A stretch of 64,000 bases of DNA from Anagrus nilaparvatae (GCA_022575985.1 JAKSXM010000247.1:9509501-9573500), one strand, 5' to 3'; numbered from the stretch's first letter, positions 1 to 12,843 are shown. The notes: a model not told the origin generated them from the letters alone. Translations and numbers: made by a program.

Positions 1-640
1 TTTTTGCTCATCTCATTTTTTTACTGCAAGTGTCACGTTTCAAATGCCGTAAACCGCGTTCTTTTATCATTGATCCTCTCATCACTATAGCCAATTAACC
101 TAACGATAATTTTCGACTAAAAATGACCAATTTTTGAATTTTTTTAAATTGCTGTCAAAATTGTAATTTTTGACCAAATTCAGCTTTGCAGGTCTTAAAA
201 ATTTTCTACAAGCTTCAAATTTCCAAAAATTTTTTACTCACCACTTTTCAATAAATTATTAACCAGAGGTGATAATTTAAAGTCAAAGTCCCAATTTCGG
301 GGTTTTAAAAAAAATCAATTTTTATCATTATCTTTGAAAAGCGATATCTTAAAAACTATTTAAAGAAACGAGACGAGTAAAAAATTTTTGGAGACTTGAA
401 GCTTGTAGAAAACTTTTAAAGCCAATAAAACTCAATTTTGTCAAAAATTACAATTTTGGCAGCAATTTAAACAAATTTAAAAATTGGGCATTTCGGGTCA
501 AAAATGACCAGTAGATTAATTGACTATAGTGCTGAGAGAATCAGTGATAAAAATACACGGTTTACGTCGTTTGAAAGATGACACTTACACCAAAAAAAGT
601 AAAACAATTAGAAGTGTTTTGGTTAATTTTTGAGGTTGCA
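1..640. repeat. Foldback copy of dispersed family B
   Basis: The two halves are inverted copies. The left arm is about 17-245 and the right arm about 355-600. Matching landmarks are the GTAAACCGCG-type motif near 50 against CGGTTTACG near 560, and AATGACCAATTTTTG near 125 against CAAAAATGACC near 500. No coding sequence is visible. The same motif set (asymmetric AAATTGGTCATTTTTGGC, then GTTTATTGACTATA, then GGTTTACG and TGACACTTACAC) recurs near 19.4-20.2, 38.2-38.5, 41.3-41.6 and 61.8-62.1 kb. It therefore looks like a non-autonomous mobile family. The left end may run beyond the window. Confidence 0.6.
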
Positions 641-1020
641 GCGTTTTATCGAAAATTACCGAAAAACCCTATTTTATAAGGATGAGCCAACATGTAAATT
701 TGCGTTTTTAGCCTCAAAATTCCTTTTGGAACGAATTCAGGGCTATTCGCATGTCTTTACAACATATGAAAGTTTGTTTTCCAGTAAAAATTAGCTTTTT
801 AAAACGCTTTTTGGCCTCTGTCAAAATTTGTAGAGCTAAAAACTCAAAATCCCCATGTTATTTAAATGGGAAACTTCAAGTGCTCGGCGGCACGGGTTAA
901 AAAAATCGAAAATCAAAATCCTTGGAGCTGGGTGTTTTTTATGACCAAAATATTCAAAAAAAAAATGGGGGGAGCCAAGAAATATCGAAAAAAAAAAATA
1001 AGACACACTCTAGTATGTAC

Positions 1021-2780
1021 GTATGTCTGTAACCGGAGATATTTCACTACCAGTATGACATTAAGACCTAATTTTGTTTTTAAAATTTTTTTTACCAAAA
1101 AGCCTCGATATACTTTTTTTTTTTTTAATTTGGATGTAACACCTCATTTTTTTCCATGAAAGTACTGATATATAGAAGTATCGTTTTTACTCGATATCTC
1201 GAATCTTATAATTTATTTTTTGAAAATTTTTTTCTCAATATTTTTTTCACCAAAAAATACAAAAAATACCAATTTTTTTTTTTACTTTATGGACGCAGTA
1301 CTTAATTTATTTCTGTGGAAGTACTAGTTTTAGAAACATCATTTATAGTAATTTTTTGGATCTGATACGTAATTTTTTCAAAATTTTTTTCTTAAAATTT
1401 TTGTCGCTAAAAAATACAAAAAACGCCAAAATTTTTTTTATTTTAGGACGCACTCTTATTTTCTTCCTATGAAAGTACGAATATCTAGAATTATCGTTTG
1501 TAAAGGATTTCTCCATCTGATACGTAATTTTTCGAAATTTTTTTTTTCAAAATTTTTTACATAAAATAATTAAAAAAACACCATAATTTTTGTTTCATTT
1601 TGACCAAGTACTTAATTTTTTTCTATGAAAGTCTGCAATCTGATGCCTAATATTTCTAAAATTTTTTTTAAAAAACTTTTTTAATAAAAAAATATTAAAA
1701 AAAACAATCATTTTTTTTTTATGATGTATAGTACTTATTTTCTTTCTATGTAAGTTCTAATATCTAGAATTATCGTTTTTATTCGTTACCTTCAATCTGA
1801 TACTTAATTTTTCGAAAATTTTTGTATCATTACATAAAATAATTAAAAAAACACCATAATTTTTTTTTTTTAGGACTTAGTACTTAATTTCTTTCTATGA
1901 AAGTATAAATATCTAGAATTATCATTTGTAAAGGATTTCTCTATCTGATACGTAATTTTTCGAAATTTTTTTTCTTCAAAATTTTTTACATAAAAAAATT
2001 AAAAAAACACCATACATTTTTTTCTTTTTGCACGTAGTACTTAATTTATTTCTATGAAAGTACTAATATCTAGAATTAACGTTTTTACAAGGTATCATTT
2101 TTATTCCTCAATTGAAACATAGCAAAAATTTTTTGTTTATTCCTATAGCTGGTGTAATTAAGTCTTCAAGATATAACTACACCAGCTACACCAAAAACTG
2201 TCTAGCAGACATAATTATCATAAAAGAAGATTATGTACTAGTGTAGAAAAATCTTAGATCTTAGATCTCTTAAATCTTAAATCTTAGAGTACAAATCCTT
2301 AGATCGTGGGTTCGAGTCCCCAAGGTTGAGGAATTTTTTTATTTAAGATAAAATTTTCTTTAGCTTTTTTAAGATCCAAAAAGGTAAATTTCATTGGTTC
2401 AGAATTTTTTAAAAATATGCAAATATTTTTAAAAATTATTTAAAAAATGCTTAGATGTACATTCTGGACACGAAAGTGTCAATATATGTATATCTGTTAA
2501 AAGCATTTATTTGATCGAAATATCGTCTTATAATATTTAATTAATTATAAATTAACGTCGATCGCAAAAATAATTACCTAGAAAAATCTTCTTTTTTTTA
2601 TGTAAAAAACCTAATTTTTTCCATGATATGTTAAACTAACAGTATCAAGGAAAAGATCATTCAATGATCATTCTTAGTTTTTCTGATGACATTATACTTT
2701 GTTAGGTAAAATAGACCATTAAGAACATTTTGTTATTGCTAATGAGGAACCATAGTGCCAATTACTTGGCAGCGTTTTTT
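1021..2780. repeat. Family A element with internal ~150-bp tandem subrepeats
   Basis: Degenerate copies of a unit containing TATGAAAGTACTAATATCTAG, a CTGATACTTAATTTTTC-type segment and AAAAACACCATAATTTTTT are repeated about six or seven times over 1,080-2,090. The element continues through CAAGATATAACTACACC near 2,170 and ends near GAGGAACCATAGTGCC (2,740-2,770). The same order recurs at 52.8-54.75 and 55.1-56.37 kb. The 2,256-2,579 stretch is a later SINE insertion. No protein-coding capacity is seen. It does not match a superfamily I can name. Confidence 0.65.
2256..2579 (+). mobile_element. tRNA-derived SINE-like insertion with 11-bp TSD
   Basis: A 324-bp insert is flanked by the perfect 11-bp repeat AGAAAAATCTT at 2,245-2,255 and 2,580-2,590. 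It carries a textbook Pol III B box inside GTGGGTTCGAGTCCC near 2,307. The paralogous family A copy near 54,645 lacks the insert and runs straight from TAGTGTAGAAA into the T-rich continuation, giving a natural empty site. The A box is poorly preserved and there is no clear poly(A) tail. A tRNA-headed SINE copied by LINE machinery is the best reading. Confidence 0.7.
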
Positions 2781-2786
2781 TATTAT

Positions 2787-2935
2787 AGCCTACTTCCTTA
2801 GGTTACGCTAGTGTAAGTCTTGACGTCTCGTTTTTTTATTATAGAAAACTTCCTTAGGTTACACTAGTGTGAGGCTTGACGTGTCGTTTTTTTATTATAG
2901 CCTAGGTTACACTAATGTAATGCTTGAAGTGTAAT
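2787..2935. repeat. Short outlier of the ~56-bp TTAGGTTACGCTAGTGTAAG minisatellite
   Basis: About two and a half copies of a unit containing CTTAGGTTACACTAGTGT, GGCTTGACGTGTCG and TTTTTTTATTATAG. The same unit forms the longer array at 36.18-36.86 kb, so one satellite family occupies two places 33 kb apart. Confidence 0.8.
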
Positions 2936-3130
2936 TTTTTTTACAGTAAAAATTTTAATAATTTTCCGAATTTTTTATTCTGATTTTTGGTTACATTTTA
3001 TTTTTGATCAACATTTTCCCATTTATGATTATATAAATTTGAAAATATATTATTTCATTTTTTATTGTATAAATTAAATAATTTTCCGAAATTTTCCATG
3101 CATGGGTTTTCTTTTACCTGCAAGAAGTAT

Positions 3131-3582
3131 GAAAGTCTCAAAGTAGGTATTTCGGGGCTAATTGGCCGTCTGAAGTTAAACATTTTTAAAAAAATGGCCA
3201 AAAATGCAAATGCTGACAAGTCTGGTGGCCTTTTGGATTGAAATTTTTCTTTGGAAAATCATTATTTGCTTAATGGGCAAAAGTTTTTTATGGTTTGGAT
3301 TTGTGAGAAAGTCTCAAAGTAGGCATTTAGGGGGTATTTGGCCGTCTGAAGTTAAACATTTTTATAAAAATGGCCAAAATGCAAATGCTAACAAGTCTGG
3401 CGGCCTTTAGGATTAAAATTTTTTTTTTTGGAAATTATTATTAAATTAATGGGCAAAAGTATTATATGGTTCGGATTTGTGCGAAAGTCTCAAAGTAGGC
3501 ATTTCAGGACTATTTGGCCGTCTGAATGTAACATTTTTTAAAAAATTGCCAAAAGTCCAAGTGCTAACAAGTCCAACGCAAG
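3131..3582. repeat. 176-bp tandem repeat, about 2.6 copies
   Basis: The landmark GAAAGTCTCAAAGTAGG begins at 3,131, 3,307 and 3,483, giving an exact 176-bp period. Other shared pieces are TTGGCCGTCTGAAG and AATGCAAATGCTAACAAG. Small open frames here change between copies and are not coding. Confidence 0.85.
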
Positions 3583-3930
3583 GGTGCTTGTCCCCCACGT
3601 TAATACTGGATGGTTTCTAACATATTTACGATATCTTAGGCCTCTTATGAACCCTGCACTTTTATATCTTGACAAAAAAAAATCGAGAGAAAGAATTTCA
3701 TACCTTTTTTTTTATTTTTTATTTAAAAGATTTTTATCCCAATTTTTTAAAGTCACCCGTATGGCCAAAATTTTTGATCCCAAGGGTATACGCAAGGGTG
3801 CCAGCTTCGAAGGTTAATTCTGGATGTTTTCTAACATATTTATGATATTTTAGGTAACATATGAACCCTGTACTTTTATATCTTGGCTCAAAAAAAATCG
3901 AGGGAAAGGAAAAAAATTTCAACTTTTTAA
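3576..3930. repeat. ~214-bp direct repeat, 1.7 copies
   Basis: ACGCAAGGGTGC occurs at 3,576 and 3,790, each followed by GGATG.TTTCTAACATATTTA and TGAACCCTG.ACTTTTATATC. It directly abuts the 176-bp array. Confidence 0.8.
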
Positions 3931-4344
3931 TTCATAAATATTAATCGTAGAACTTGAGTAAACATTTTTAATTCACTAGGAAAAAGATTAATTGTGAACA
4001 ATTAATTTTTATACCGACAAAAATCAAATTCATTTTTAATAACGTTTTAGAGCATAATTTAGTCAACCCACTTTATTGTAAGAAACTTTATTATTAAAGT
4101 TATAAAAAATTTAACACATTATTTTATTTTTAATACACTCTTTAAATCGCAATCATGTATTACTGCGCCATTTATGGCGCCGTTTCTAAGTTAAGTCTTA
4201 GAAACAGACTAATATACAGGAAAATACTCTTTCTCTCTCTTTGATAATCGCAATTCGAGCATATAAATATACAAATAAATAAAAACATTATACAATTAAC
4301 AGATATTATCCACAGCATATGATTGTCAAACTTCGATTCTTTAT

Positions 4345-4437
4345 GGTTATGCAATAATAGCTCAACTGGTTGCGTGCTTGCTTCGCAAATCCGCAAATCG
4401 AAACGGCCGGGTTCAAATCCCCAACATTCCTTCACTT
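4345..4437 (+). repeat. tRNA-like sequence (SINE head or tRNA pseudogene)
   Basis: TAGCTCAACTGG near 4,354 fits the Pol III A box with one mismatch, and GGGTTCAAATCCC near 4,409 contains a perfect B box at the expected distance. The acceptor stem does not pair well and the D arm is one base short, so this is not a functional tRNA gene. An A-rich tract follows from 4,500 to 4,572, compatible with a degenerate SINE tail. Confidence 0.5.
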
Positions 4438-4537
4438 TTTTTTTAATTCAAATAAATCTTTAAAATAAATTTAAGTAATAAAAAAATATTATTTATAATA
4501 AATAATTCAAATTTATAATTGAAAAAAAAAATAAAAT

Positions 4538-4576
<39 letters not shown>

Positions 4577-4735
4577 TAATAATAAATAATTCAAATTAAT
4601 AATTAAAAAAATAAATAATTAATAAAAATTAATAATAATGATATCATAAAAAAAAAATAATCAAAAAATTTAAAAAAGGACGTCCTAGAAGTTTCATAAA
4701 TGAACGTCTGTAGGACAATTTTTTTTCATTTTGTG

Positions 4736-4860
4736 TACATGAGATCTCATATGAGATCCGAGTTGAAAAACTCATGTGAGATCTCATATGATTTCTCATG
4801 TGAGATCTCATGCGAGATCTCATGTGATATCTCATATGATATCTTATGTGACATCTCACA
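4736..4860. repeat. Palindromic ATGAGATCTCAT minisatellite
   Basis: The stretch is built almost entirely from CTCATGTGAGAT and ATATGAGATCTC variants with a 10-bp half-period. Each ATGAGATCTCAT unit is its own reverse complement, so the array can fold in many registers. It produces pseudo-repetitive open frames on the minus strand that should not be annotated as protein. Confidence 0.8.
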
Positions 4861-4979
4861 TCCCTTTTGACAGTAGAGAAGGTATAGTTTGTGTACAAAA
4901 ATTTTTTTTTTTAAATACATGAAAAAAACTATATTTTTTTCATTCAACTTATTTTCAGTTTAAAAACTTCAAAATACTT

Positions 4980-6600
4980 TATTTTTAGCTTTCTTGACGG
5001 TCTAAAAATTTAGATATCTCGTGATAGTGAAGAAACAACTTTTAGGAGAGCATGCCTATTTCAACATGCCGTAAGAAATAAGGCAACTTTTAAGGTTTGC
5101 AATTGACGATTATATAAAGAAATCGTGTTTTATTTTTTGCTTCCCTTATCATATTATAATATTAGATTTTAAATTTAAAATTTGCTTTTGTGTCGTTTTT
5201 TATGCTTTTCGCCTATACTCAACCAAAGGACTTCATTTATTTCATGAAATCACTTTTAGATTTATTAATGATCAATAGGATGATCACCTTTTTAAAAAAA
5301 AATAAATACGTTTCTTCGGGTACCTGAGACCATATATAAAGTGAAAAACAATGTGGGAAATAGAAAATATTTTGCTTACACTATATTTTATTTTTTTATT
5401 TGGAAAGCTTAAAATTACGTTTTTTCGATATTTAAAAAAACCGATTTCTCAATTGTTTTTTTTTTTTTTTTTAAATTATTCTGAATAATAGATTCATGTT
5501 TTTTCACTTGTCTGGGACCCTAGGAATCTTATTTTTTATCTTAAATCATCAAATTCAGTCAATAATATACGAAAAATATTATGGGGCCGGAAACCATACC
5601 TTATTCCGCAGTAGTCTTAGATTTCATTTTCGAGATTTAATTAAATTAAAAAAGATCTCTTGAATGAAAATTAGAATCGCAGGGCAAAAATTAATCTTTA
5701 AAATCTATTTCCAAATTTATTGAAAAAAAACGAAAAAGAAAACCGTTTTTTGAGAATATAACACCAAATCAATTTTGTATGATAAAATAACTAAACATGT
5801 TATTTATAAATGGTTGAATATACTTATTAAATAAGATACTAGCTGTATTATAAAATTAAAAAAACCTCTGAGTAAAAAAATGATAATAATTGATCAGTAA
5901 AGTTATACATTTGTAGAATATAAAATTTTAAAATAGATTCTGGATTTATACATTTTATTTTAAATAATTTAATTTGATAAGAAAATAATGTTAATAAGCG
6001 CGCGATTATTCTATTTAGTAATTTAAACTGAAAAATTAAATTGAAAAAAGCATAATAGAGGAATATTCTAATAGAGTACAAAAGTGTTAAAAATGAAATT
6101 ATTTTAAGTGGACGAAATGCGTGAATAAAAGCGTGTACGCAGGAATTTGAATGCGCTGTTTGGTTTATTTACAGGTTCTATGAAATGAAAGATTTGATTT
6201 TCTCTGATTGTAGAACGTATTCCAAAAATATTCCTTTCTCAAAAATTTTTTCCCCAAAAAATAGAGAATACTTTTGTTTTTAATTTGGATATAGTACCTT
6301 ATTATATAATAACAGAAAATAAATTTTTAAATTAGAAATGAAGTATAATTATGAATAGCATTATGAAAATGACTTTTTGTATTAGAATAAATAATATTAA
6401 ATACCTTATTATCCGTTTTCAAAGTGGGTTTCTTTTAAATAATAATTATACACAAAGCGTTTCAGAACAATTTTCCATCGATAGGCGTGGTAAAATTATT
6501 TATCAAAACTAAAATTTGTAAAAAAAATTTTTTATTGGTATATTAATTTAGATTTAATTTTATAATAAAAGTCTTATAAAATTTTTTTAATTAATTTAAA
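4980..6600. other. AT-rich intergenic stretch without recognised gene
   Basis: No open frame with protein-like composition. A diverged fragment of family A (ATTTGGATATAGTACCTTATTA) lies near 6,200-6,305. Otherwise only homopolymer-rich sequence is seen. Confidence 0.5.
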
Positions 6601-6644
6601 AATCAGAAAAATTTAAATAAAAGTAGATTAACGGTAATTTTATT

Positions 6645-6972
6645 GGGTCTACCCGGAACCTACACATTTTAATCTTGCACATCTATTTTCTTACACATTT
6701 TATTACACGAAAAAAATATTACACATTAAATAAATTAGCAAAATAAATCTTACACAAGTGTAGGAAAATTAATAATTAAATATTTTATATATTTTAATTG
6801 TAAAACAATATGAAAATTATAAAAATATATAAAATATTTAATTATTAATTTTCCTACACTTGTGCAAGATTTATTTTGCTAATTTATTTAATGTGTAATA
6901 TTTTTTTCGTGTAATAAAATGTGTAAGAAAATAGATGTGCAAGATCGAAATGTGTAGGTCCCGGGTAGACCC
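6645..6972. mobile_element. hAT-type palindromic MITE with 8-bp TSD
   Basis: A 328-bp element is almost entirely one inverted repeat (arms about 155 bp, centre near 6,808), starting GGGTCTACCCGG and ending CCGGGTAGACCC. It is bounded by a perfect 8-bp duplication, ATTTTATT, at 6,637-6,644 and 6,973-6,980. An 8-bp TSD is the mark of hAT-superfamily transposases. There is no coding capacity, so it would have moved in trans. The high arm identity suggests a fairly young insertion. Confidence 0.9.
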
Positions 6973-7149
6973 ATTTTATTGAAATGTTTTTTTCTTAAAA
7001 GTTGTTATTTATTTAATAAAAAGAAAATCAGACCACTTGCGTATTAATTAGTTAATTTCAGAAAAAGTTTTGTGGGTGTTATATAGTTTTTAAAAAACGT
7101 TAACTTTGGCTGCTGATATCTCTGAACCTACATATCTACTGATAATTAA

Positions 7150-7450
7150 TTTGTTGAAAATTCTCGAGGTACTTTTTTTTTTTTTTAATTTGGATGTAAT
7201 ACCTCATTTATTTCCATGAAAGTACTTATATTTGGAAGTATGATTTTTACTCGATATCTCAAATCTGATCATTAATTTTTTGGAAATTTGTTCTATAATT
7301 TTTTATCAATAAAAAAAACTTTTAAAAGTTAATAGAAATGAATGTATGATTGCATGCTTATAATCGGTGATATCTGTGGCATATTGAAGTATTAAACTCA
7401 TTGTTTGAGGAACCTTAGTGCCAGCTAGTTGTCAGGGTATTTCTAATTAT
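7150..7450 (+). repeat. Family A fragment, plus orientation
   Basis: It runs from CTCGAGGTACTTTTTTTT through TTTGGATGTAATACCTCATT and TCCATGAAAGTACTTATATT to TTGAGGAACCTTAGTGCC. The same end occurs at 16,190-16,215. Confidence 0.7.
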
Positions 7451-7784
7451 ATTTTTTTTTTATTTGCCTCGGCCTGGTCTAAAACCGGTGAACTTCAGCT
7501 TATCAGCTTCACAATGTACCATTATGCTAAAGAAGGTTTCACAACATATTTTTAAATTATGGGTACCATGCTTCTTTTGATTTATCATGTTTTGTTTCTA
7601 GTAAATTTTAATATTATTTTTTAAAGAATTTGATTTTGATAAACTAAACTCAATCTAATTATGATTAAAAAAAAAAATAAAAAAAAAATTATTACCTCTT
7701 GCTAATTAAAATCCATTGGTAATAAAAAATGAATGCGATTTCACCTCGGTATAGGTAATTTATGTGCAATTTGATAAATTTTTT

Positions 7785-8039
7785 TGATAAAATATTTGGT
7801 ATTTTTTGTATTTTTTTGTGATGAAAATATTGGGAAAAAATTTTTCCAAAAATTAATTATCCGCTTCGAAATATCGACTAAAAATCATACTTTTGAACAT
7901 AAGTATTTTCATGGAAATAAATGAGGTATTACATCAAAATTAAAAAAAAAAAGTACCTCGAGATTTTTTGGTAAAAAAATTTTTGAAAAAAAAATTAGGT
8001 CTTAACTCCATAATGTTTGTGAAATATCACCAATTACAT

Positions 8040-8070
<31 letters not shown>

Positions 8071-8680
8071 TACATACTTTTTTTTAAAACCAGTTTTTTA
8101 GCTTCCTGAGGTCTCAAAATGTGCAAAGAAAAATTAAAAATTTACAATTTCTTTTCGAAAATTTTCAAAAAATATTTGTGAATTTACAACTTTTATCGTA
8201 CATTCACAAAAAAAAAATCGAGAATTCTCGAATATTTCGATAATATACTAAATTTAGTAAATTTACGATTTGTTTAGTATATTTACAAATTTTTTTGAAA
8301 ATTTACTAATTTTTCGGAAAAATTCTATTTTTTTTGTAAATCTAAGAAAGTTACTTTTTACAGTGCATACTTTCAAATATAAGTACTTTCATGGAAAAAA
8401 ATGAGGTATTACATCCAAATTAAAAAAAAAAAAATTAACTCGAGATTTTTTGGTAAAAAAAATTTTGAAAAAAAAATTACTTATTTTTACTTTTTTAATT
8501 CCATAATGGTTGTGAAATTTCACCGTTTACATACATACACACACACACACACATACATACTTTTTTTAAAAACCCGTTTTTTAGTTTCCTGAGGTCTCAA
8601 AATGTGCTTACATGCCAAAAAATCAAAAACCAAAATTTGACCAATCACAATACAATGGTTCCTCATTGAGGAACCAAATA
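7785..8680 (-). repeat. Two family A fragments, minus orientation, split by a small MITE
   Basis: Two copies of the inverted family A module (GAGGTATTACATC, CTCGAGATTTTTTGGT, an ACAT/AC microsatellite, TTAGCTTCCTGAGGTCTC) occupy 7,785-8,118 and 8,366-8,676. Between them is a palindromic element at about 8,119-8,365 ending AAGTTACTTTTTACAGTG, which is related to that at 40.2-40.6 kb. The block ends with the palindrome GGTTCCTCATTGAGGAACC at 8,657-8,675, which is the family A terminus meeting its own inverse. Confidence 0.65.
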
Positions 8681-10819
8681 AATTTATAGATTACAATTTA
8701 TTCTTAATAATTTCAATTTAAACTTTCAATTTAAATAATAAAAAAACATATGTGATTAAAAATTATAGATATTATAAAAATAATTATTTAAGATACCTAA
8801 TAAATAAAAAAAAATTGTTTTAAAATATTTTTTTAAGATGTGATTTTATAAAAACTTTGTTTTATAAAAATCACACAATTACTTTTGTGAAAATACAAAG
8901 TTATGTTTGTGATTTTACAAATCAAGTAGTTTGTGAATTTAAAAAAACGTTTGTTCATTAAATTTATTTCCATAACATTTTTTGTGATTTCACAATAAAA
9001 AATTTTTATACTGTACGTATAATAATTGTTTGTACATCGTGTTTGCGTGAAAACTTTTGACAATTTTTGACTTGTTTTCATTCACCATCGCTTTAATCAG
9101 TTAAACATTGAACAACGAAATATTTATTAAGTCATTTAATTTGAATACTCTTTAATTGTATAATGTTCATTCATGAAGAATTTTTTTACACGCTCCTGCT
9201 ATTATTTCATTTTTTTAGGAACCCAGAATTGGCACAATACATTCCTCGCCCGAAATTACAACAAACTCTATATAAAACCCAAAAAAAGAATGCATATGCT
9301 ATTAAAATTGATGGAAAATTTGAAAGTTTATTGGAATTAGCACAGCACCTAGAAACCAACAAATTAAAGTTAGAAAATTCTGCTCAAAAAAAAGATTACA
9401 CCATTGATTCAAAGTTGATAGAAACAAATGATGGATGCAACTTAATATTATACGATGAGCAATTGATTAAAGAGTTTGATGATGCAAACGACATCTTTAT
9501 AGATGCCACTTTTAAATGCGTACCTAGGCGTCTTAAAGGCTGCATGCAGTTATTAACTGTGATGGCAAGAAAAAATGGAGTTGTGCGTCTTTATATATAT
9601 AAATAATGTAAGGTACCGGATCTGATTAGATAGGCATTGTTTAAGACATTTTTTTTCATTTAATTTTTTATCTTCTGTATTATTGATCACTTTACATTTT
9701 TTTTTCAACATGCATTTAATATTTCTATAAAAAATTTTTTTTTTTTTTAATTTTTAAAATTAGTTATATTTTGAAGGCGCCAAAGTACACGTGCACAAAA
9801 TTCATTTGGTCCATGGCCAGGAGTTAATCTCAGGATTGACATGAACGAATCAGAAAAATCAAAAAGATTCTTAATAAGTGATGAGTGTCACTGGGCAATT
9901 CACCTAAAATATTTAAAAAAAAACAAAAAAATAAAAAAATGGTCTAGCCGGAAAAATTTTTTTTAAAGAAATAAATACAAAATAAAAAAAATAATAATAA
10001 AATAGAAAGAGATAGAAATATATTATAGACGTTTTGTAATTAAAAATTTTGATCCATTTTTTTAACCTCAGACGTTTGTTTACCCTATTACGCTTGGTAA
10101 AGGAATATTTTAATTAATATTTTATAAATTTATGCTGAATTGCCCTGTAATATACTTTCATAAAGATAACGCATTTAAGTTTTTGAAAATCTGTCTAGCC
10201 AATCCGCAAATTAACTCCAGGCCAGTTGAAAAAAGGTAGTTCCGAGAAAACGTGTTTGAAATTTTTTGTATGTATTGTTTCTTAAAGATTTCTTTTGTTT
10301 AGAGTCGTGTAACATCCTTTTAAAGCAAAAATTTGCCTACAGGTATAAAGAGTTGAAAAGAGAATTTTTTAAAATTTTGAATTTTTGAAATATCTAATTA
10401 CATCTGGTACCTTAAAAACAGATATCTCTAAACTATTAAAGCAGTACAAATAATTTTTATTTAGGTGGTGCCCATCATGTGGATCATGATGGAAAGGAGA
10501 ACTACAGTTGCTTATCGGTCGATTTGGCAATTTTTAAAAAATTCATTTCCAAATTTTAAGCCTCCCACTGCTATGTGTGATTACGAAGACGCCCTTATGA
10601 ATAGTTTAAAGCACGAATTCTCTGGTATAAGGATCATGGGGTGTCATTTTCATTTCGCCCAGGTAAGTTAACGACATTAGTACATATTACTTAGTAAGGT
10701 TATTTTAATTAGAAAAAAACAACGTTAAACAGGTGTAATGTAAGTTATTTTATAGGAATTTGCTAAAGTCCAAAGAATCGGTGGATTAAAGTAATCAATT
10801 ATCACGAACATCAAGTGAT

Positions 10820-11190
10820 TTTTACCGTTTTTCATTCCAATTTTCCATTCCTAAATGAAATGTTATGATTTTTTAAATTTCATATTTGAAATCTGCAACC
10901 TCTAAGACTCCCCGAAGTAGTTTTTTAAGTAAACATAAAGCCTATTATAAAATTTAATTTTCACCCCTTTTCACCCTAGTTTTCCACCCGTAGATGGAAT
11001 TTCAGTATTTTTTGGAGTTTATATTAGAAATCAGCAACCTTGATAACTCCTTGGTATAGTTTTGCAAGTAAAAATAAAGCCTTTTATAAAAATTTATTTT
11101 TCACCTCTTTTCATCCCCATTTTCTACTCCTAGATGGAGCTTTATGGTTTTTTGACTTCATATTTGAAATTAAGAACCTCAAAAACCTCC
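10820..11190. repeat. ~136-bp tandem repeat in MULE-like intron 2
   Basis: About 2.6 degenerate copies of a unit containing TTTTCACC, CCATTTTC.ACTCCTAGATGG, TTTTTTGACTTCATATTTG and AACCTC.AAAACTCC. It has no coding role. Confidence 0.65.
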
Positions 11191-11876
11191 AGGTGCTAAT
11201 TAGAAGAAAAAAACAACATATTTTACAAATAGTTAAGACTTACGTAAAAGTGGCACGTTTTGGCCGCAAAATAGCGCTAAAATTGCTTGTTTTTTAAGTT
11301 TCCGCCCCTTGTAGACATTTTCTTGAGGGTTTCTTAGTAAAAAATAATTCATAAAATGAATTTATCATGCGGTTTTAGTCTTAAAATAATTTTAAAATTA
11401 AAATTTTAATGAAAATCAAAGCTGGTATTAATCAAGTGGCACGTTCCGGCTGCCTGGGCGGTAATGGATTAATGGATTCCAAATGTGGTAATAAACAATA
11501 AAAATTAATTACTCATCCTAAATCAAGAGTAATATAATTTCGAAGAAAATCAAATTATTTATTTGAGTTTGCAATCAACGCCGATAAGTAAGAATTTTTA
11601 GATGCTTAAAACACCTTGCTAAAACTCGATGAAAAAATAAAGGTTTTCAATAGACAGAAGGCTACAAATTAGATAATTGTTTTTTTAAATTAAGCAGTTT
11701 ATTTAAAGTTTTAAGTGTAAAAATTTACAAATCTTTGGTTTTACCAACAAAGAACATAATCAATCTAAGCTTTAAAAAAAAGTATGAAAGATTTTTTCCG
11801 TACGAGACTTTTTTAAGCAGCTTAATATATATTACAGTTGCAAAATATTTTTCCAAAACTGGTTAAATTATTCAGC

Positions 11877-12843
11877 TTAGTAGCTACGCGGTATAATTGC
11901 TTTGGTTGAACCTTAAACCAAAATGGTTGAAAATTCATCCAAACGCTAAACTAGAAAATAAAAATGATGTAATTATAATACAGAGTAAAAAAATGATCTG
12001 TGCTTCCATTAAAAGTGAATTAATTTTATAATAGATTATATAATTAGTGTTTTTTTATGTATTATTTGTTCATTTGGCTCAAAAGCTGAGGAATGACTAA
12101 TTAAATTAAAATGGAATCTAAAATTTCAAGTTTTTCAAAACACAAACTCTTATTTATGTATATCGAACAGTTTTTAGCTTAGCCAGCTTGTTCAATCAAT
12201 GCTCTATCTGGAAATTCGCTTTTATGACAAACTCTGACAATAAATAAAAAAAAATTACCTTTTAGTAATATTACAGGCGTATTCACTTTACTAATAAAAT
12301 TTTATGTATTTAAATTTTTATTTGCATATATAATGGATTATTATCAATGACATTAAAAAATATATTCGTTTTTTTCTTTTTATAATAATAGTTAAAATAA
12401 CGTCTTTACTTAAATTTAAAACTATATATACCTTTAAAATCGTAAAAATGTTTTTTTTTTATTAATCAATACTTTTTTTTTGTAAATAAAAAAATATGTA
12501 CTTTGCTGAGTGGAGAAAAAATTTTAAATTACTCTTTTTAAAATTAATTTTTCAAAAAATGCACCAAGAATCTTACATATAGGTATAGTTTAAATTTAAA
12601 AATTATGGATAAATTAAATTAAGTAACCTTCTTAATTAGTCATTCCTCAGCTTCTGAGTCAAATGAAGTAATAATAATAATATATAAAAAATCACTAGTT
12701 ATATAACCTAAAATAATATTAATTAATTCACTTTTAATGGATGCACAGATCATTTTTTTACTCTCTATTATAATTACATCAATTTTATTTTGTATTTTAG
12801 CTATTGGTTGAATTTTCAACAAAAGCAATGCAACCGTGTAAGC
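11877..12843. mobile_element. Foldback element with ~190-bp inverted arms in MULE-like intron 2
   Basis: The left arm (about 11,890-12,105) and right arm (about 12,635-12,835) are inverted copies. Shared landmarks are GATGTAATTATAATA, AAAAAAATGATCTGTGC, CATTAAAAGTGAATTAATT and GCTGAGGAATGACTAATTA. The spacer is non-coding. No TSD could be read with confidence. Confidence 0.65.

Noticed and set aside
4644..4947. Histidine/serine-repeat proteins on the minus strand
   Set aside because: They are translations of the ATGAGATCTCAT minisatellite in two frames, with no codon bias.
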